From the NCBI GenBank assembly GCA_033065855.1, contig JAVXUO010000067.1, forward strand, positions 62,001 to 126,000: a stretch of DNA of 64,000 nt, in the 5' to 3' direction. Under the pieces are notes generated by a model. The model worked only from the letters and a program-made list of their open reading frames with translations. It was not told the origin of the DNA and did not search any database. Numbering within the stretch: position 1 is the first letter of the stretch; each line of letters starts with the position of its first letter. A program made the position numbers and the translations under genes. This document shows, piece by piece, positions 44,726 through 56,659 of this stretch. The DNA is from Escallonia rubra. Its lineage: Eukaryota > Streptophyta > Magnoliopsida > Escalloniales > Escalloniaceae.

Positions 44726-47094
44726 AGATCCTTGGAATCTTTATGAAGACGGTTCTTCAGCTGTTGGTGGTAGTGGAGCCGGAATCATTCTTATAAATCC
44801 AGAAGGTTTTACTATTGAGTACGCGCTTTGCCTTGGATTTCAAGCCTCAAATAACGTAGCAGAATATGAGGCTCTTCTCGCGGGGATAAGGCTAGCACAT
44901 GCTTTAAAGGTGGACTCGCTATCAGTTCATAGTGATTCCCAACTGGTGGTCAATCATGTCTTAGGAGATTACGAGGCCAGAGACGAAAGAATGGCTCAAT
45001 ATCTCCAGTTAGTTAAAACTTCACCATTCGTCAAATCCCCCGAGATCAGAATACTCAGGCGGATACATTATCAAGGCTCGCTTTCGCCGAAGTAACATAT
45101 GTCCGACGCTCGGTTTACCTTGAATTCCTCAAGGATCGTAATATCAGTTCTCAAACTAAAATTGGAATAATAGATCAGGAACCCTGTTGGATGGACATGA
45201 TCATCAAATACTTGTCTACAGGTGAATTACCAAGTGAAAGAAATGAGGCGGGGAACCTTCGTGTCAAAAATGCTCGGTATATACATTAGTGGAAGGAATT
45301 CTATACAAGAAATCCTTCAGCCTTCCTTACCTCAGATGCTTACGCCCATCAGAATCCTTATGCGCATTACAAGAAGTACATGAAGAGATATGTGACCAAC
45401 ATCTTGGAGGGAGGACATTGGCTCAGAAAATCTTAAGGCAAGGATATTATTGGCCTACGATACAGAGAGACGCCATCGAATTCACACGAAGATGCGATAA
45501 GTGTCAGAAGTTTGCTCCAGTTTCTCATACACCAGTTGCTTCTTTAACTTCAATTGTTTCTCTGATTTCCTTTGCTATATGGGGAATGGATCTGCTAGGC
45601 CATTTTCCCATGGCGTCTGGACAACGACGATTTGTGATTGTGGCAATAGACTACTTCACCAAATGGACTGAAGCAGAATCTCTGGCAACCATTACTTTAG
45701 CCAAATGTGAAGATTTCTTCTGAAAAAATGTGGTCTGCCGTTTTGGAGTTCCAAGAGCTCTGGTCATTGAGAACGGAAAGCAGTTTGACAACAATAACTT
45801 TCGAACCTTTTACACGAATCTTTTGATCGATTTGAGATTCATTTCTGTAGCTCATCCACAATCCAATGGCCAGACTGAAAACATGAACCGAAGCATCTTA
45901 CAAGGGTTAAAAAAGAAGATGGATGAAGCTAAAGGCGCATGGGTGGATGAACTCTCCAAAATGTTGTGGGCTTATCGAACAAATCCACATTCGGTCACAG
46001 GGGAAACACCTTTCTTACTCTGCTATGGAACGAAAGCAATGCTGCCAGTTGAGGTAGGAGTTCCAACAATACGGGCCTTGCACTTCAACGAAGTAAACAA
46101 CGAAGTTCGACTCCGAGCAAATCTTGATTTGGTAGAAGAAGCTAGAACTCAAGCCCATGAAGGATCCGTTGTTATAAAACAACGGGTCAGGCGGTATTAC
46201 AATCAGAGAGTTCGGTCCAAGCAGTTTAACGAAGGAGATTTGGTCCTTCGCAAATTAGAAGTCTCCGATCCAAAGGCAGCGACGGGAAAGTTATCTCCAA
46301 ATTGGGATGGACCTTACCGTGTTATAAAGGTGCTCAAACCGGGTGCCTACACACTCGGAACACTTTCGGGAGAACCCATCCCTCGTACTTGGAATACTGA
46401 GAACTTGCGCAGATACTACCAGTAGCATCTTGCCCCGAGGCAAGACCCTTCTTTTTTGGGGGGACAAGGGGCCCAGACCTTATCAAAACCCCAATCTCTT
46501 AGAAATTGTCTTTAGAATATTTTTTTTCAAATAAATGGGTTGTTAAGCAATCCAGTGTAAACTTTATCTTTTGCTCGAGCAATAAACTTATTTTTTTAAG
46601 CATTGTTGTAATGTAAACTTAGCCAATTATTCTGCCCGAGCAGAATATCCACCGAACACTCTGCCCGAACAGAGTGCTAAACTTAGGCAAAACATTCTAT
46701 CCGAACAGAATGATGACCGAATACTCTGCCTGAGCAGGGTGTATAACTCTTTGTTTTTATAAAAATACAAGAATATGCCAAACGGATTAGCTGCAGATCT
46801 AAGTCCGTGAAGAAATAAAAGTTCATGGGGGCATCATCACTCTACCAAAGCTTTTGCTTCTTCGAAGTTTAGGCCGAGCGAGGGTGCTCGACTTCTTTGC
46901 CAACTCTTTACGTGACGAATAAAGGGTTTGATTCAAAGTAAAAATAAATAATACTGTGTGAATGGTAAACATAAACCACGAGAAACACATAGTATCATGA
47001 AATAAAAAAGATAGAGTTTTACAAAAGCCGTCAAAGGGGCATCAAAATAACTCGGCCTAAGAACAAAAGAGCCCTGATGCTAAAGACTAAGTCT
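44726..47094 (+). repeat. Tandem unit 3, about 2369 bp
   Basis: Third copy, ending at AAGTCT just before single-copy 3' sequence. Contains RNase H, integrase (about 45289-46425) and the hairpin cluster (about 46629-46741). Confidence 0.96.
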
Positions 47095-49032
47095 AAGGCT
47101 TGGGGGCATGGCCAGAAGGACCCTCCTCAGGAGGATGGGAAGCTGCGGCATCACCTGCCTCTAAAGGCATGACCGTTTCCCCTGATGGAGACACGACTAC
47201 AGGCATAACAAAGTCATCCAAAGGAATGTCAGGGAAGCGCTCAGCGAATATCTCCTTGGCCTTCATGAAGCCCATCTCGTAGATCTCCAAGCCATCATCC
47301 ATTCACTTCTTCAGCCATTCTTCCCCCGCATTCCCATCAAGGAAGTCGCGAATGCCTTGATCTCGAGCCTTCTTCACCTCTTCTGCCACCTTCCTCTTTG
47401 CCCGCTCCAATCTCTTCTCCAAAGTCTCAATCTGAGCAAGGTAGTCTGCTTCTTGCTTGCTCAGCTCTTCAGCATGACGGGTGGCTTCCTCTGCCTCCTT
47501 AATGGCATCCCTCTTCTGCTGAGCCTCCTCCGCGGCCACCTACCTTGCCATCTCAAATCGAGAAAGCATTGCAAGCCCACTAGCATACATCTAAAATAAA
47601 GATTGGAGCAATAAGCCGAATGGAGGTGGAAGGAAGAAATAAAAGATCATTTAGAAGAAAGAACATTACCGTGTATACAGCCTGAGCAAAAGAATAGGCG
47701 AACGTCTCATGGGTCTGGTTTTGCAACAGTTCCTTGTCACGAGGAAGAACTCCATGAACTAGATGCTGCTCCAAAATATGGTTGTCTGGCATCCCGATAT
47801 CATCATGCCTAAGTGTCCATCTGGGACGGAAAATAGGATCATCATCAATGGACATTCGGTCAACAATTTGCGGAGAGCGATCGGGAGGAGTAACCCTCAT
47901 CTTCTTCGGAGTGGGGGGCAACTCCACACTTGGCTATTTTTCTTTCCTCTTTCCCTTGGCTTTTTGGAGAACGCCAAGAAAGCCTCCTTGTGGCTATTTT
48001 CCACTTCCGCTAGTCATTTCTGCAATGAAGAAAAGAATCAATACAAGAATAAACATTGAAACCAATGACTTATATAAAGCACACCTAGAGGAACGGTCTC
48101 AGCGGATGACATGTTAGGAATAGCAGGAGGAAGAGGATGAACGAAAGACCAGCTGGAATGGGCTTGCGAGGAATAATCTTCCCTCACTCTAATTGCTCCT
48201 CCGAAAGAGGCTCCGCAATGAAAAGACCACCTTGAAGCTTAATATGACTAAGGATGTGCTTAGTAAGGTTGTTAGGAGAGGGCTTGCCTGGGTTCTCAAA
48301 ATCCTTACAGCAAGGATTCCAGTCTCTATCAAACGGAATCTCCCCTTTGTCGAGGCGACCGACAAAAAAGTATCTAGAGTGCCAACCCTTATTCGACTTT
48401 GGTCCTTCCTTCAGAATTCGTTGCCTACTATGAATGTAATACCATCCCGGGCAGTTGGCGACTCCTTTGACGAAATAGATTTTGAAGAACACTCTCATAA
48501 AATCTGTTACATCTGGTTTGTAGCCTGAAGTCTGAACCAAATATATAAGCTCGACAAGCTTCCTCCAACCATTTGGAACAAGCTGCCCGGGAGCCATGCG
48601 ATAATGCTCGAAGAAACGAAGAGCAAAAGTGTGAAAAGGAAGCCTATACCCAGACTTCACCTGCTCTTCGTAGATCCCAGTTTCAAACTTGGTTCCATAA
48701 TTAGCTGGTTCTTACAAACTAGGAAGACGGGCATACCAACCTTCGGGAAGAGGATATTCCAGAATCAACTCCAACAAATCTTCGGTAGACATCTTATTTG
48801 ACTTCTCATCAGCAGTATACTAAGGCTTAGGATTAGCCTTATCCTCAGCTTGATTCTTCACATCTCCTAAGGCATTCTTGGCAGGCAAAGACTATGAAGG
48901 CGGAGAAGTTGAAGGCTGTGGAGGTTGAGAGGATGAAGGTGGTAATGGTTGTGAAGTCAAAGGTTGTGGAAGTCGTGGATTTATATCTATATTCTCTTCG
49001 GAAGAAGAAACAAACACTGAAGTTTCGGACAT
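47093..49032 (-). pseudogene. Antisense ORF of the Tat element, in several pieces
   Basis: ATG at 49032 on the minus strand opens MSETSVFVSSSEENIDINPR, then a Pro/Ser-rich part. 48660-48184 reads MKSGYRLPFHTFALRFFEHY, LVPNGWRKLVELIYLVQTSG and KIYFVKGVANCPGWYYIHSR, a conserved plant transposon-protein domain. 47927-47700 and 47539-47093 continue with acidic, Lys/Glu-rich coiled-coil-like sequence (ATRHAEELSKQEADYLAQIE). Tat elements such as Grande are known to carry an antisense gene here, which may be spliced. Its role is unknown. This copy is broken. Confidence 0.75.
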
Positions 49033-49309
49033 GTTTTCTATTAAACTAGGAAACTACGAAAAACTTGAAGTGCTGAACATAAAGAGGAAAGGAAAATAGA
49101 CTTATTTGAAGAGTAGTATGCTTCCAAATGATTCGAGTGAGGAAAAAAATGAAGTGAAGATCTCTTTTTATAGAGAAATCTCCAAGTAATTGTCTCTTGG
49201 GGTACCCAACGGTTCATCTACCCTTTATGTGTCACAAGCTATGAGAAGAGAAGTTTGAAACTTGAAAATTTCCCGCTCAAAGGCATTAATGGCAAAAGGG
49301 ACACGTGGA

Positions 49310-50220
49310 AATGAACCGAACATAATTCTACCCGAGCAGAATCCTGTCCGAGCACTCTGTCAAAACAGAGTGACTTTGGCCCAGCAGAATTCTGCCAGAG
49401 CAGAATCCAGTCTGAACACTCTGTCAAAATGGATTGACCTTAGTCGAACAGAATACTGCCCGAGTAGAATCCTGTCCGAGCACTCTGTCAAAACGGAGTG
49501 ACCTTGGCCAAACAGAATTCTACCCGAGCAGAATCCTATCCGAGCACTCTGTCAAAACGAAAGGACTTTGGCCGAACAGAATTCTGCCCGAGCAGAATGC
49601 CTCTTGGCTGAGCACAATTTTGTTCGAGCAAAATGGTGCCCGAGCAGAATGCTATTTGGCCGAGCACAATTATGTCTGAGCAGAATCCTGCCCGAGCACT
49701 CTACGCGAGCAGAATGCTCTTTGGCCGAGCACAATTCTGTCCGAGCAGAATCCTGCCTGAGCACTCTGCGCGAGCAGAATGGTCTTTGGCCAAGCACAAT
49801 TCTGTCCGAGCAGAATGGTGCCCGAGCACTCTGCCCGCGCAGAATGATCTTTGGCCGAGCAGAATTTTGTCCGAACATTCTACCCAAGCAGAATGCTCTT
49901 TGGCCGAGCACAATTCTGTTCGAGCAGAATTGTGCCCGAGCACTCTGCCTGAGCAGAATGCTCTTTGGCCGAGCAGAATTATGTCCGAGTAGAATTGTGC
50001 CCGAGCACTCTGCCCGAGTAGAATGCCTCTTGGCCGAGCACAATCTTGTCCGACCAGAATGTACCCGAGCACTCTGCATGAGCAGAATGATCTTTGGCCG
50101 AGCAGAATTTCTTCCGAACACTTTGCCCGAGTAGAATGCTCTTTGCCCGAGCATAATCATGCCCGAGCAGGACGCTCCTAAGCCGAGCACAATTATGCCC
50201 GAGCAGAATCGTGTTCAAGC
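49310..50220. repeat. Minisatellite of GAGCAGAATNCTGCCCGAGCA type
   Basis: About 0.9 kb of units mixing CCGAGCAGAAT, CCGAGCACTCTG and CTTTGGCCGAGCA, with higher-order spacing of roughly 65-100 bp. Early units keep the hairpins CACTCTGTCAAAACAGAGTG. The core motif is the same as in the hairpin clusters of the 2375-bp units. It lies upstream of the antisense ORF start and just before the 3' LTR. Confidence 0.88.
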
Positions 50221-50349
50221 ATAACTGTCTTTGGATATTTGCAATGTCAGACAAATGGATTCGATTCTGTTTTGGCATATTTCGCTATCACCAGTGGAAA
50301 AAGTGTGCTTGCACCCGCTTCATTAACGCTGGTAAAAGCAGGGGGCATA

Positions 50350-50787
50350 TGATATAGCTAAAAATACGCCTCCAATCTACGGATGACATGTGGTAGTTAT
50401 GACACGTAGTCCATGCTGGCTTATTACTGATTTGGCACTTGCCATATCAATCACCAGGCAGAATCCTAATAGGGATCTAACTCTATCAGCTAAGATTGAC
50501 ATGAGATCCTCTAGGATCTTAATTCGATTCTGATTGGAGTTGTGCAAAACCTAAAAGGGCTCTCCTTCTTACTACTATATAAAGGGGTCTAACCCCTCAG
50601 GTATGGACAAGCTCACACACATACACATTGTGTCTTTATTGCTTCTCAGAGTTCTACATTGTTAGCCATCTCTGACTTAAGCATCAGAGCGTTCCCCCGC
50701 TAGAAACCCCACCCGGCGGTCACTCCGTGTTCGTTTTTGCAGGCCTATTTTCTGGTGTGGTTCCCGATCCAATTTTTAGCTGCAACA
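50350..50787 (+). repeat. 3' LTR of the gypsy element
   Basis: TGATATAGCTAAAAATACG to CTGCAACA, preceded by the purine tract AAAAGCAGGGGGCATA. It differs by about 5-6% from the 5' LTR. Confidence 0.93.
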
Positions 50788-50792
50788 CCACC

Positions 50793-50933
50793 AATTGAAG
50801 ACCTGCTTGCTAATCTTGCAAACCTACAAGAGGAAAACCCCATGGAAGTGGAGGAGGAACAACTGAATGAGTTTAGCTCTACCGATGATGATAAGGAGCT
50901 TGAGGAAATTTTATGGTCTGGAGACTCTGGTGG
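50793..50933 (+). other. Unidentified acidic coding-like fragment between gypsy and CACTA
   Basis: Reads IEDLLANLANLQEENPMEVE, then FSSTDDDKELEEILWSGDSG without a stop up to the CACTA insertion. The sequence resumes after 55307 (VLEKVLALESKLKVEVNWDF). It is strongly acidic and might be a retroelement or LINE ORF end. I do not recognise the family. Confidence 0.4.
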
Positions 50934-50954
50934 TGGCACTACAAGAAAAAAAGG

Positions 50955-51285
50955 TATTTAGCAACGGACGAGAATCCGTCGCTAAAAGGCACTTTCAGCG
51001 ACGAGAAAACCCGTCGATAAACATCCGTCGGTAAAACGTTTTACCGACGGGTACAGCCGTTGGTAAAAACCTTTACCGACAGATTTTTATCGACGGTGTT
51101 TTAGCGATGGATTATTCGTCGCTAAACTATTTTAAAATTTTCCTATTTTTGGGCATCTTTTTTTAATTTTGTAAAAACTTTTTAGCGACGGAAACTCTCC
51201 GTCGTTAAAAATTTCGTCGCTAAAACGAGCCTTTTGCGACGGAAGCTTCCGTCTCTAAAACATCCGTCGCTAAAAGGCTTGAATT
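50955..51285. repeat. CACTA left subterminal repeats
   Basis: Many copies of TTTAGCGACGG and CCGTCGCTAAA in both orientations. Several form adjacent inverted pairs. Confidence 0.88.
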
Positions 51286-51444
51286 TTGAGTTTGAGTTTG
51301 AATTTATGCATGTGAGTATGAGTTTGAATTTAATTTTACCTTAATTGTGGTTAATTGAAGTTAATTTTTTGTAATGTATAGTGTAATTTTACCCTAATTG
51401 TATATTGTTACATGTTGTAAATTTAATTAACACTAATTAAAATC

Positions 51445-52466
51445 GAAGTAACTTTTGTAGCCAATATTTTGGGCCTAATGTTGATACAAGATTAAATCAA
51501 CTAGGCCGAAATGAGCCCGGAGCCAACACACATTTGGAAGGGCAATTGTCAATATTCAAGCAGTCAGGTAGTCCGTTCGGACAAACTCGGTGGCTAACGG
51601 ATGTAGAGTACAATGCTGCAACAATATATGCCTTTCTAAATTGTGATGAAGTTTCAGCATTCGTTGAGTAAGTTTTTGTCTTCAAATAATTATTGTACAT
51701 AATTGAAAAGGTGCGATCAGTGGGTTAACTCTCTTGATTTACAGTGAGTTCGATGCAGAATCTTTAATCACTGATCCTATTGGACTTGAATCTCATCGGA
51801 AATCACAATTGGTAGAATAGTTCAGAAGACGTTTAAGTCTTTAACCAAAATATACTATGTGTTATATACAGCTATGTGGTTTATTAACTTTCACCGCCTT
51901 CTATAATATGTTCAGTCGGTCGATGCTCCAGTAGCCTCCTTGTTGAAATTACTAGCTCAAGGCCCTAGTGAACAAGCAGCCTGTCATGGAGGTTATATCA
52001 TCAATGGGTTTAGGTTTAACGTAAAAGATGATGACCGAACAGTGGAGTCTTGGTCAACAACGACAGTTATGACGAGAATTGCATGGACTTTTATGGAGAG
52101 CTAGATGAGATTGTTTAGCTAACATATTTGTGTTCCCAAAACCGTCTGGTAATATTCAAGTGTACATGGTTTGATGTCACATGCAGTAGAGGAATTCGTG
52201 TTAGCTCGCAAGGAATTGTAGATGTCAATGTTAAGTCAAGACTTGCATCAGACGAGCCGTTTGTGTTTGCTAGTCAAGCTGCACAAGTCTTTTTTACGCA
52301 GAGGACGTTGCAAATCTCAAATCTCAAATCTTATTGGTATACAGTTATCAAGTCCAAGAAATTGCCCGTGGCATATGACAGTGAGGCAAACACCTTTCAA
52401 GCCGACCAAGCACCTATCTTGGTACCTGTTGAGATGAACAACGAGGAGGACGATCTTCCTCTTTAA
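51445..52466 (+). pseudogene. CACTA TNPD-type transposase, C-terminal exons (DUF4218/DUF4216-like)
   Basis: Exon-like pieces: to about 51669 with HLEGQLSIFKQSGSPFGQTR and IYAFLNCDEVSAFVE followed by GTAAGT, then an exon after TTTACAG (51745), then after TTCAG (51916) LLKLLAQGPSEQAACHGGYI and INGFRFNVKDDDRTVESW. 52128-52466 reads FKCTWFDVTCSRGIRVSSQG, EPFVFASQAAQVFFTQRTL and an acidic end. These match the C-terminal regions of plant En/Spm transposases. The first two thirds, with the catalytic domain, are missing, and stops interrupt some pieces. Confidence 0.8.
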
Positions 52467-52825
52467 CCAACACTTGATGTAGGAGAAGAAGTCGTAGATA
52501 ATGACGGGCAAGATGTAAAAAGTGTTGAAGATGGTGAGGCTGAGTTTACTAACGAAGATGAAGAATTACTCGATGAAGAGGACAACGAGTCCCAGGAAGA
52601 AGTGGATGACAAGTCTGACGATGATGATGGCGATGATTCCCAAAATGAAGATGATTGACTTCTATTGTTATAACATGCATTCTTTTAGTACTCGGATGAT
52701 ATAGTGTTTTTGTACTCGGTTCATATATATACTCGGCTCATTTATATAGTGTTGTAATATGTTGTCGACTAGACATTGTTTTTAATGTGTTAATTTCTTA
52801 GGACTTGTTGTACAAGAAATCAGAC

Positions 52826-54344
52826 ATGGATATATTACAGGCCATTCGTTGTCGCGGTGGACGCCGAGCTGCGTTCACCTCAGTGGCTCCTGCCTCGTCA
52901 TTGCCCACTGATGATGAGGCACATAGTGCTCACATCTAGCAGGTGGGGATCCAGCCCCAGCCCTAAGCCGATTCCTCCCACACGCGCGCTGGTTCTTTTT
53001 CTATTGTGGGTTCTACCTCAGGTATATTTGATAACATCGTTTGGTCTGGTCATAATGCTAGACTTATATTTAAATTATATTTGGTATGTATTAATGTTGG
53101 TATTTTTTAGGATCTCGACGAGCCCATGGACCGACACGCGGAGTGCGCATCAACCTCCAATATAAACAGAGAGTTACTCTCACCCAGTAGGGCCCGTAAA
53201 TAAAAAAATTACATAATGTAGTACTTACAATCTTCAATTCTAATATTTATTACGGTGCACTTATTTAATGTATTTGATGTTTGTTTCTTTATTCGGATCC
53301 TAGAGACTCCGGTGAAGACGAAGATCGGCGTGCTTATGAAGGGCCGATTCTTTGAGCCACGGCTATACTGGAAGGATTGGGATGCCGCGACGAGGGAGTC
53401 CTTATGGGAGGAGTGGCTGGTAAGGTTTTCCTTTTTGTCAGTCATTATTTGTTTAATTAGAACATTTTTTAAAATTAATCGTATTGATTGTGTAATTGGA
53501 TGCCTTCCAGAAGGGGTTCGAGTTTGAGATGCCTGAGCAGCAGACGTTGGGGCGGTATGATTTGTTTTTTGCCTACATCGGCAAAATTACTGGCAATGGC
53601 TGCACGACACACGGAAGCGGGTGAGGAAGATGACGCTTGATAGGGCCCCGATGGAGGAGTGGAAGGGATTTCCCCCTCATTGGATATCTCCATCTGTACG
53701 GGATAGATGGTTGATAAGTGGAGGACTAATCCATCTTGGGAGGCCAAGAGTAGGAGTGGGAGTGAGAACAGACACAAGAAAGATCCCACGCACACGCGAG
53801 GGGGGGGGGGGGTTCGGTGGCTCACGACATCCTCCGACATAAGAATGCGGTTGAGTACCTGAACCTGGCGGTGGATGAGGTCGTAGCTTTGACGTACTGT
53901 CAGACGCACTTGAGGAAGAAGGATAAGGACGATGCACACCTGGCGGGGGACTTTGTTTTAGATATTTCCCAGCAGATCGATGTAAGTTACGAATTAATTT
54001 TTTTAGTTTGTTAAATTTTTGACTTGGTATTCGATGTTTGTCGCCTTAATGTTTTGAATGTCAAATCATTGTTTTGCAGTCCGGACAGCCATCAACGTCC
54101 ACGAGTACGAGCACGAGTACTGGGGGATTGAAGTGATGGCCGTCTACACCAGGGGTCGTTAGTAGGCCGAAAGGCCGCGTACACGGCCTCCCCAATACAA
54201 CTGTACATGCCTTGATAGGAGCATCCCTACCCCCGATGCCCCTCCACCGACGCAGACACAGACCGTGGAGCGACCGTCATTACAAGAGAGCGAGATTCGT
54301 CGCATTGCTACAGAGGTGTATAAGATGATCACGGCGAATAATTA
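52826..54344 (+). pseudogene. CACTA second gene, Transposase_24 (Ptta/En/Spm)-like, multi-exon
   Basis: Starts at ATG 52826 (MDILQAIRCRGGRRAAFTSV) and continues in exon-like pieces: GVLMKGRFFEPRLYWKDWDA with donor GTAAGG near 53422, FEFEMPEQQTLGRYDLFFAY after a CAG near 53510, and NLAVDEVVALTYCQTHLRKK near 53860. The last piece ends near 54344 (RRIATEVYKMITANN). Weak similarity to the plant Transposase_24 family is my reading. Such a second gene is common in plant CACTA elements and may encode the DNA-binding partner. A run of about 14 G at 53800 and frame changes suggest it is broken. Confidence 0.6.
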
Positions 54345-54698
54345 GGTACAACCACTATATACATTTAGTAAACACTATATACGATTGCTATCGAGATTAA
54401 TGGGTTCGTGCCTTTACATGCAGGGCACTGCTGCTCGACATGCCGAGCTGGATCCGGATCACAGTGCCCTGTTGACGAAGACGATCAGCAGGATCCAGAT
54501 CCGGGACTCGCTGACCCCTGATCAGCCCTTCCCCTCCTAGCTACTTGTATCCTGCTCCCGTGCCCCCTGACTTGTACTCCCCTCCCTGCCCCTACTCTAT
54601 TGTACCCCGCTCCCGTACCCTCCTAACCTTTGTATACATTTTATTTTTCAATTAGTATAGAATCCATTCTTTATCTATATGTGTGTTGTGTCTGTTTA

Positions 54699-54740
54699 AG
54701 GGTTAAATAATTGCTGATGGATCAGCAATTATTTAACCCT
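54699..54740. repeat. Perfect 20-bp inverted repeat with 2-bp centre
   Basis: AGGGTTAAATAATTGCTGAT is followed by GG and then by its exact reverse complement. It lies about 0.35 kb downstream of the second CACTA gene and would fold into a stable hairpin in RNA. Confidence 0.95.
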
Positions 54741-54849
54741 AATGTGCATTGAGAAATATTTGCTAGATTGAGAATGATTGTTGAGAATTTGTAATTACAT
54801 GTTTGGGTATTAAAAAAATAAAAAATATATTTTAAAAGTTAGTTTCACT

Positions 54850-55290
54850 ATTAGCGACGGAATAAAATCCATAGCTAAAAGTCTTACTTATTGTGTGAAT
54901 AAATGACTTTTAAGTTTTATACAACAGACTTTTAGTGACGGATATTCCGTCGCTAAAAGTCTTCAATTTTTTAATAAATTTTAGCGACGGATAATCCATC
55001 GCTAAATGTCTGTTGTTAAAATTTTTTACGACGAACTGTTTTCGTCGCTAAATATTTTACGTAATAAATTATTTTTTAGAAAAGAAAATAAATTAAAATA
55101 TGAAAAATATATTTAGCTACGGATATTTCGTCGCTAATTGTATTAGTACGTCCGTCGCTCAAAGTCGACTTTAGGCGACGGATTTTAAAAATCTGTCGCA
55201 AAACTTTTAGCAACGGGGTGTCCGTTGCTAAAAGTCTTTGGCGATGGATTTAGGGCTTTTAGCGACGGAATTGTCCGTCGCTAAAAGTCA
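54850..55290. repeat. CACTA right subterminal repeats
   Basis: Many TTTTAGCGACGGA and CCGTCGCTAAAAG copies in both orientations up to the right terminus. Confidence 0.88.
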
Positions 55291-55307
55291 TTTTTCTTGT
55301 AGTGTGG

Positions 55308-56600
55308 GTATAGAGCCCGTTGCTCCCTTACTGTCTAAGGCATGCACCTGTTGGCTTTGGACCTGGTCCTGGAAAAGGTGTTAGCTTTGGAAAGCAAATT
55401 AAAAGTGGAGGTGAATTGGGACTTCCCAAGTGCTTGTGAAATAAGATCTATGGAGCAAGCCAAATAGGAAGCCCGTGCTGCTATTGAATTAGGCTCGGAG
55501 GTGTCTAAGCTTGGCAAGTATCCTTAGAGTAGAGTGCAAAGTTTCCATCGTCCTTAGGCAGAAGGCGAAGTTCGGGTCACTTGGATTAGACGGTCTTGGA
55601 TCGGCTCCCAAATGTTTGAGGAAAAATTTGATGTTGATGGGAATCCAATACAGTCTTCACACATGGATGAACCCCAACGAAACCCCTCCTTATTGCTTTA
55701 GGAGAAACCGTCGAAGAGAAATACGAAAATCAAAGCTACTCGGAATCGGGAGGCTAACATGGATGCTTATCTTGAGGGTCTGTTTGATCAGAAAGGTAAT
55801 AAAGGCAAAGGGAAATAGGATTAGGGACCAGCTTTTCAGGTAGAAGAGTTGAAGGATGTCATTCCAGCGTCTCAAAGGCCAGCCTACAAGAAGGATATGC
55901 AGACATGGATGTCCGTCATAAGTGACGAAGACAGTCCAGCTATGAAGAAGATGAAAATGATTGATGGATATCCCATAGTTGCTAATACGACATAGAATTT
56001 TCTCTTTGCCCTAACTGTTGCCTAGGCCTCCATTTATAGGGTTTTCGTCCTAGCGGGCACTTTTATTTCTTCTAGCATTTTTTTTATTTTTCTTTTACCC
56101 TGACTTTTGCCTAGGCCGCCCTTTACAGGGTTTTCAGCCAAGCCGACATTTTTATTTTTCTCAGGAATGTAGTAAGTGTTTTAGCCAGTGGGATAAAAGA
56201 ATTTTATCATTAAAATTTGATCGCAACCAAGATAACCTTACGAGCGGCCTACGTACCTCCATCTACTTGTTATATCAATTTGTGTGCTGGAATATATTCT
56301 TAATGAGGATCAGGTCATTCGGAGTTCAACTACAAAATTCGCTCAAGCATTATATTTCTTTAGTCGATCTAGATTGACTAATTGTAGTATTTCAATTCTG
56401 TCTAAATCGACTAACAACACTGCACCCCCAGTCATGATTTGCTTAATCATATAGGACCTGACCAATTAGGTTCAAATTTTTCTTGCGGCTTCCAAATTTG
56501 TCCATCTTCTAGCGTCAACTCCTCAAATTTGTGTCTCACTTAGTTTTCCTTAGCTATTTGGTTCTTCAATAGTACTCTAAGAGAGTTAACTTCCAATTCT
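55308..56600. other. Unrecognised retroelement-like flank with a 90-bp duplication
   Basis: Plus-strand coding-like fragments (EVNWDFPSACEIRSMEQAK near 55410, IGSQMFEEKFDVDGNPIQSS near 55600, PAYKKDMQTWMSVISDEDSP near 55880) continue the acidic fragment at 50793 and are not identified. Two related units at 56009 and 56098 share TTGCCTAGGCC and AGGGTTTTC, about 90 bp apart. The stretch probably belongs to the 3' side of the minus-strand gypsy relic. Confidence 0.4.
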
Positions 56601-56659
56601 ACCGGGAATACGACCCCTATGCCGTAGACTAATGAATATGGGGTAGCCCTAGTCAAGGT

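Larger units (their letters stand above)
36107..50787 (+). mobile_element. Ty3/gypsy LTR retrotransposon, Tat group, 14.7 kb, broken, with an internal triplication
   Basis: LTRs at 36107-36581 and 50350-50787 are flanked by the 5-bp duplication CCACC (36102-36106 and 50788-50792). Parts in order: primer site, gag, protease, RT, RNase H, integrase, a repeat-rich 3' region, an antisense ORF, a minisatellite, the 3' LTR. This order with an antisense ORF is typical of the plant Tat group. The RNase H-integrase-3' region segment of 2375 bp is present three times in tandem. The coding parts are broken, about ten or more breaks by eye. LTRs differ by about 5-6%, roughly two to four million years. 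It is inserted next to a LINE relic. Confidence 0.92.
50937..55304 (+). mobile_element. CACTA (En/Spm) transposon with parts of two transposase-type genes
   Basis: Perfect-looking termini CACTACAAGAAAAA (50937) and TTTTTCTTGTAGTG (to 55304), flanked by the 3-bp duplication TGG (50934-50936 and 55305-55307). Subterminal TTTAGCGACGGA arrays lie at 50955-51285 and 54850-55290. The interior holds the 3' part of a TNPD-type gene and a second TNP1/Transposase_24-type gene, both on the plus strand. The usual N-terminal transposase domain (Transposase_21) is absent. 4.37 kb is short for an autonomous CACTA, so it is probably internally deleted. Confidence 0.93.

Noticed and set aside
49552-50190. Open frames of 190-212 codons on both strands
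   Set aside because: They are translations of the GAGCAGAAT minisatellite, open on several frames at once.
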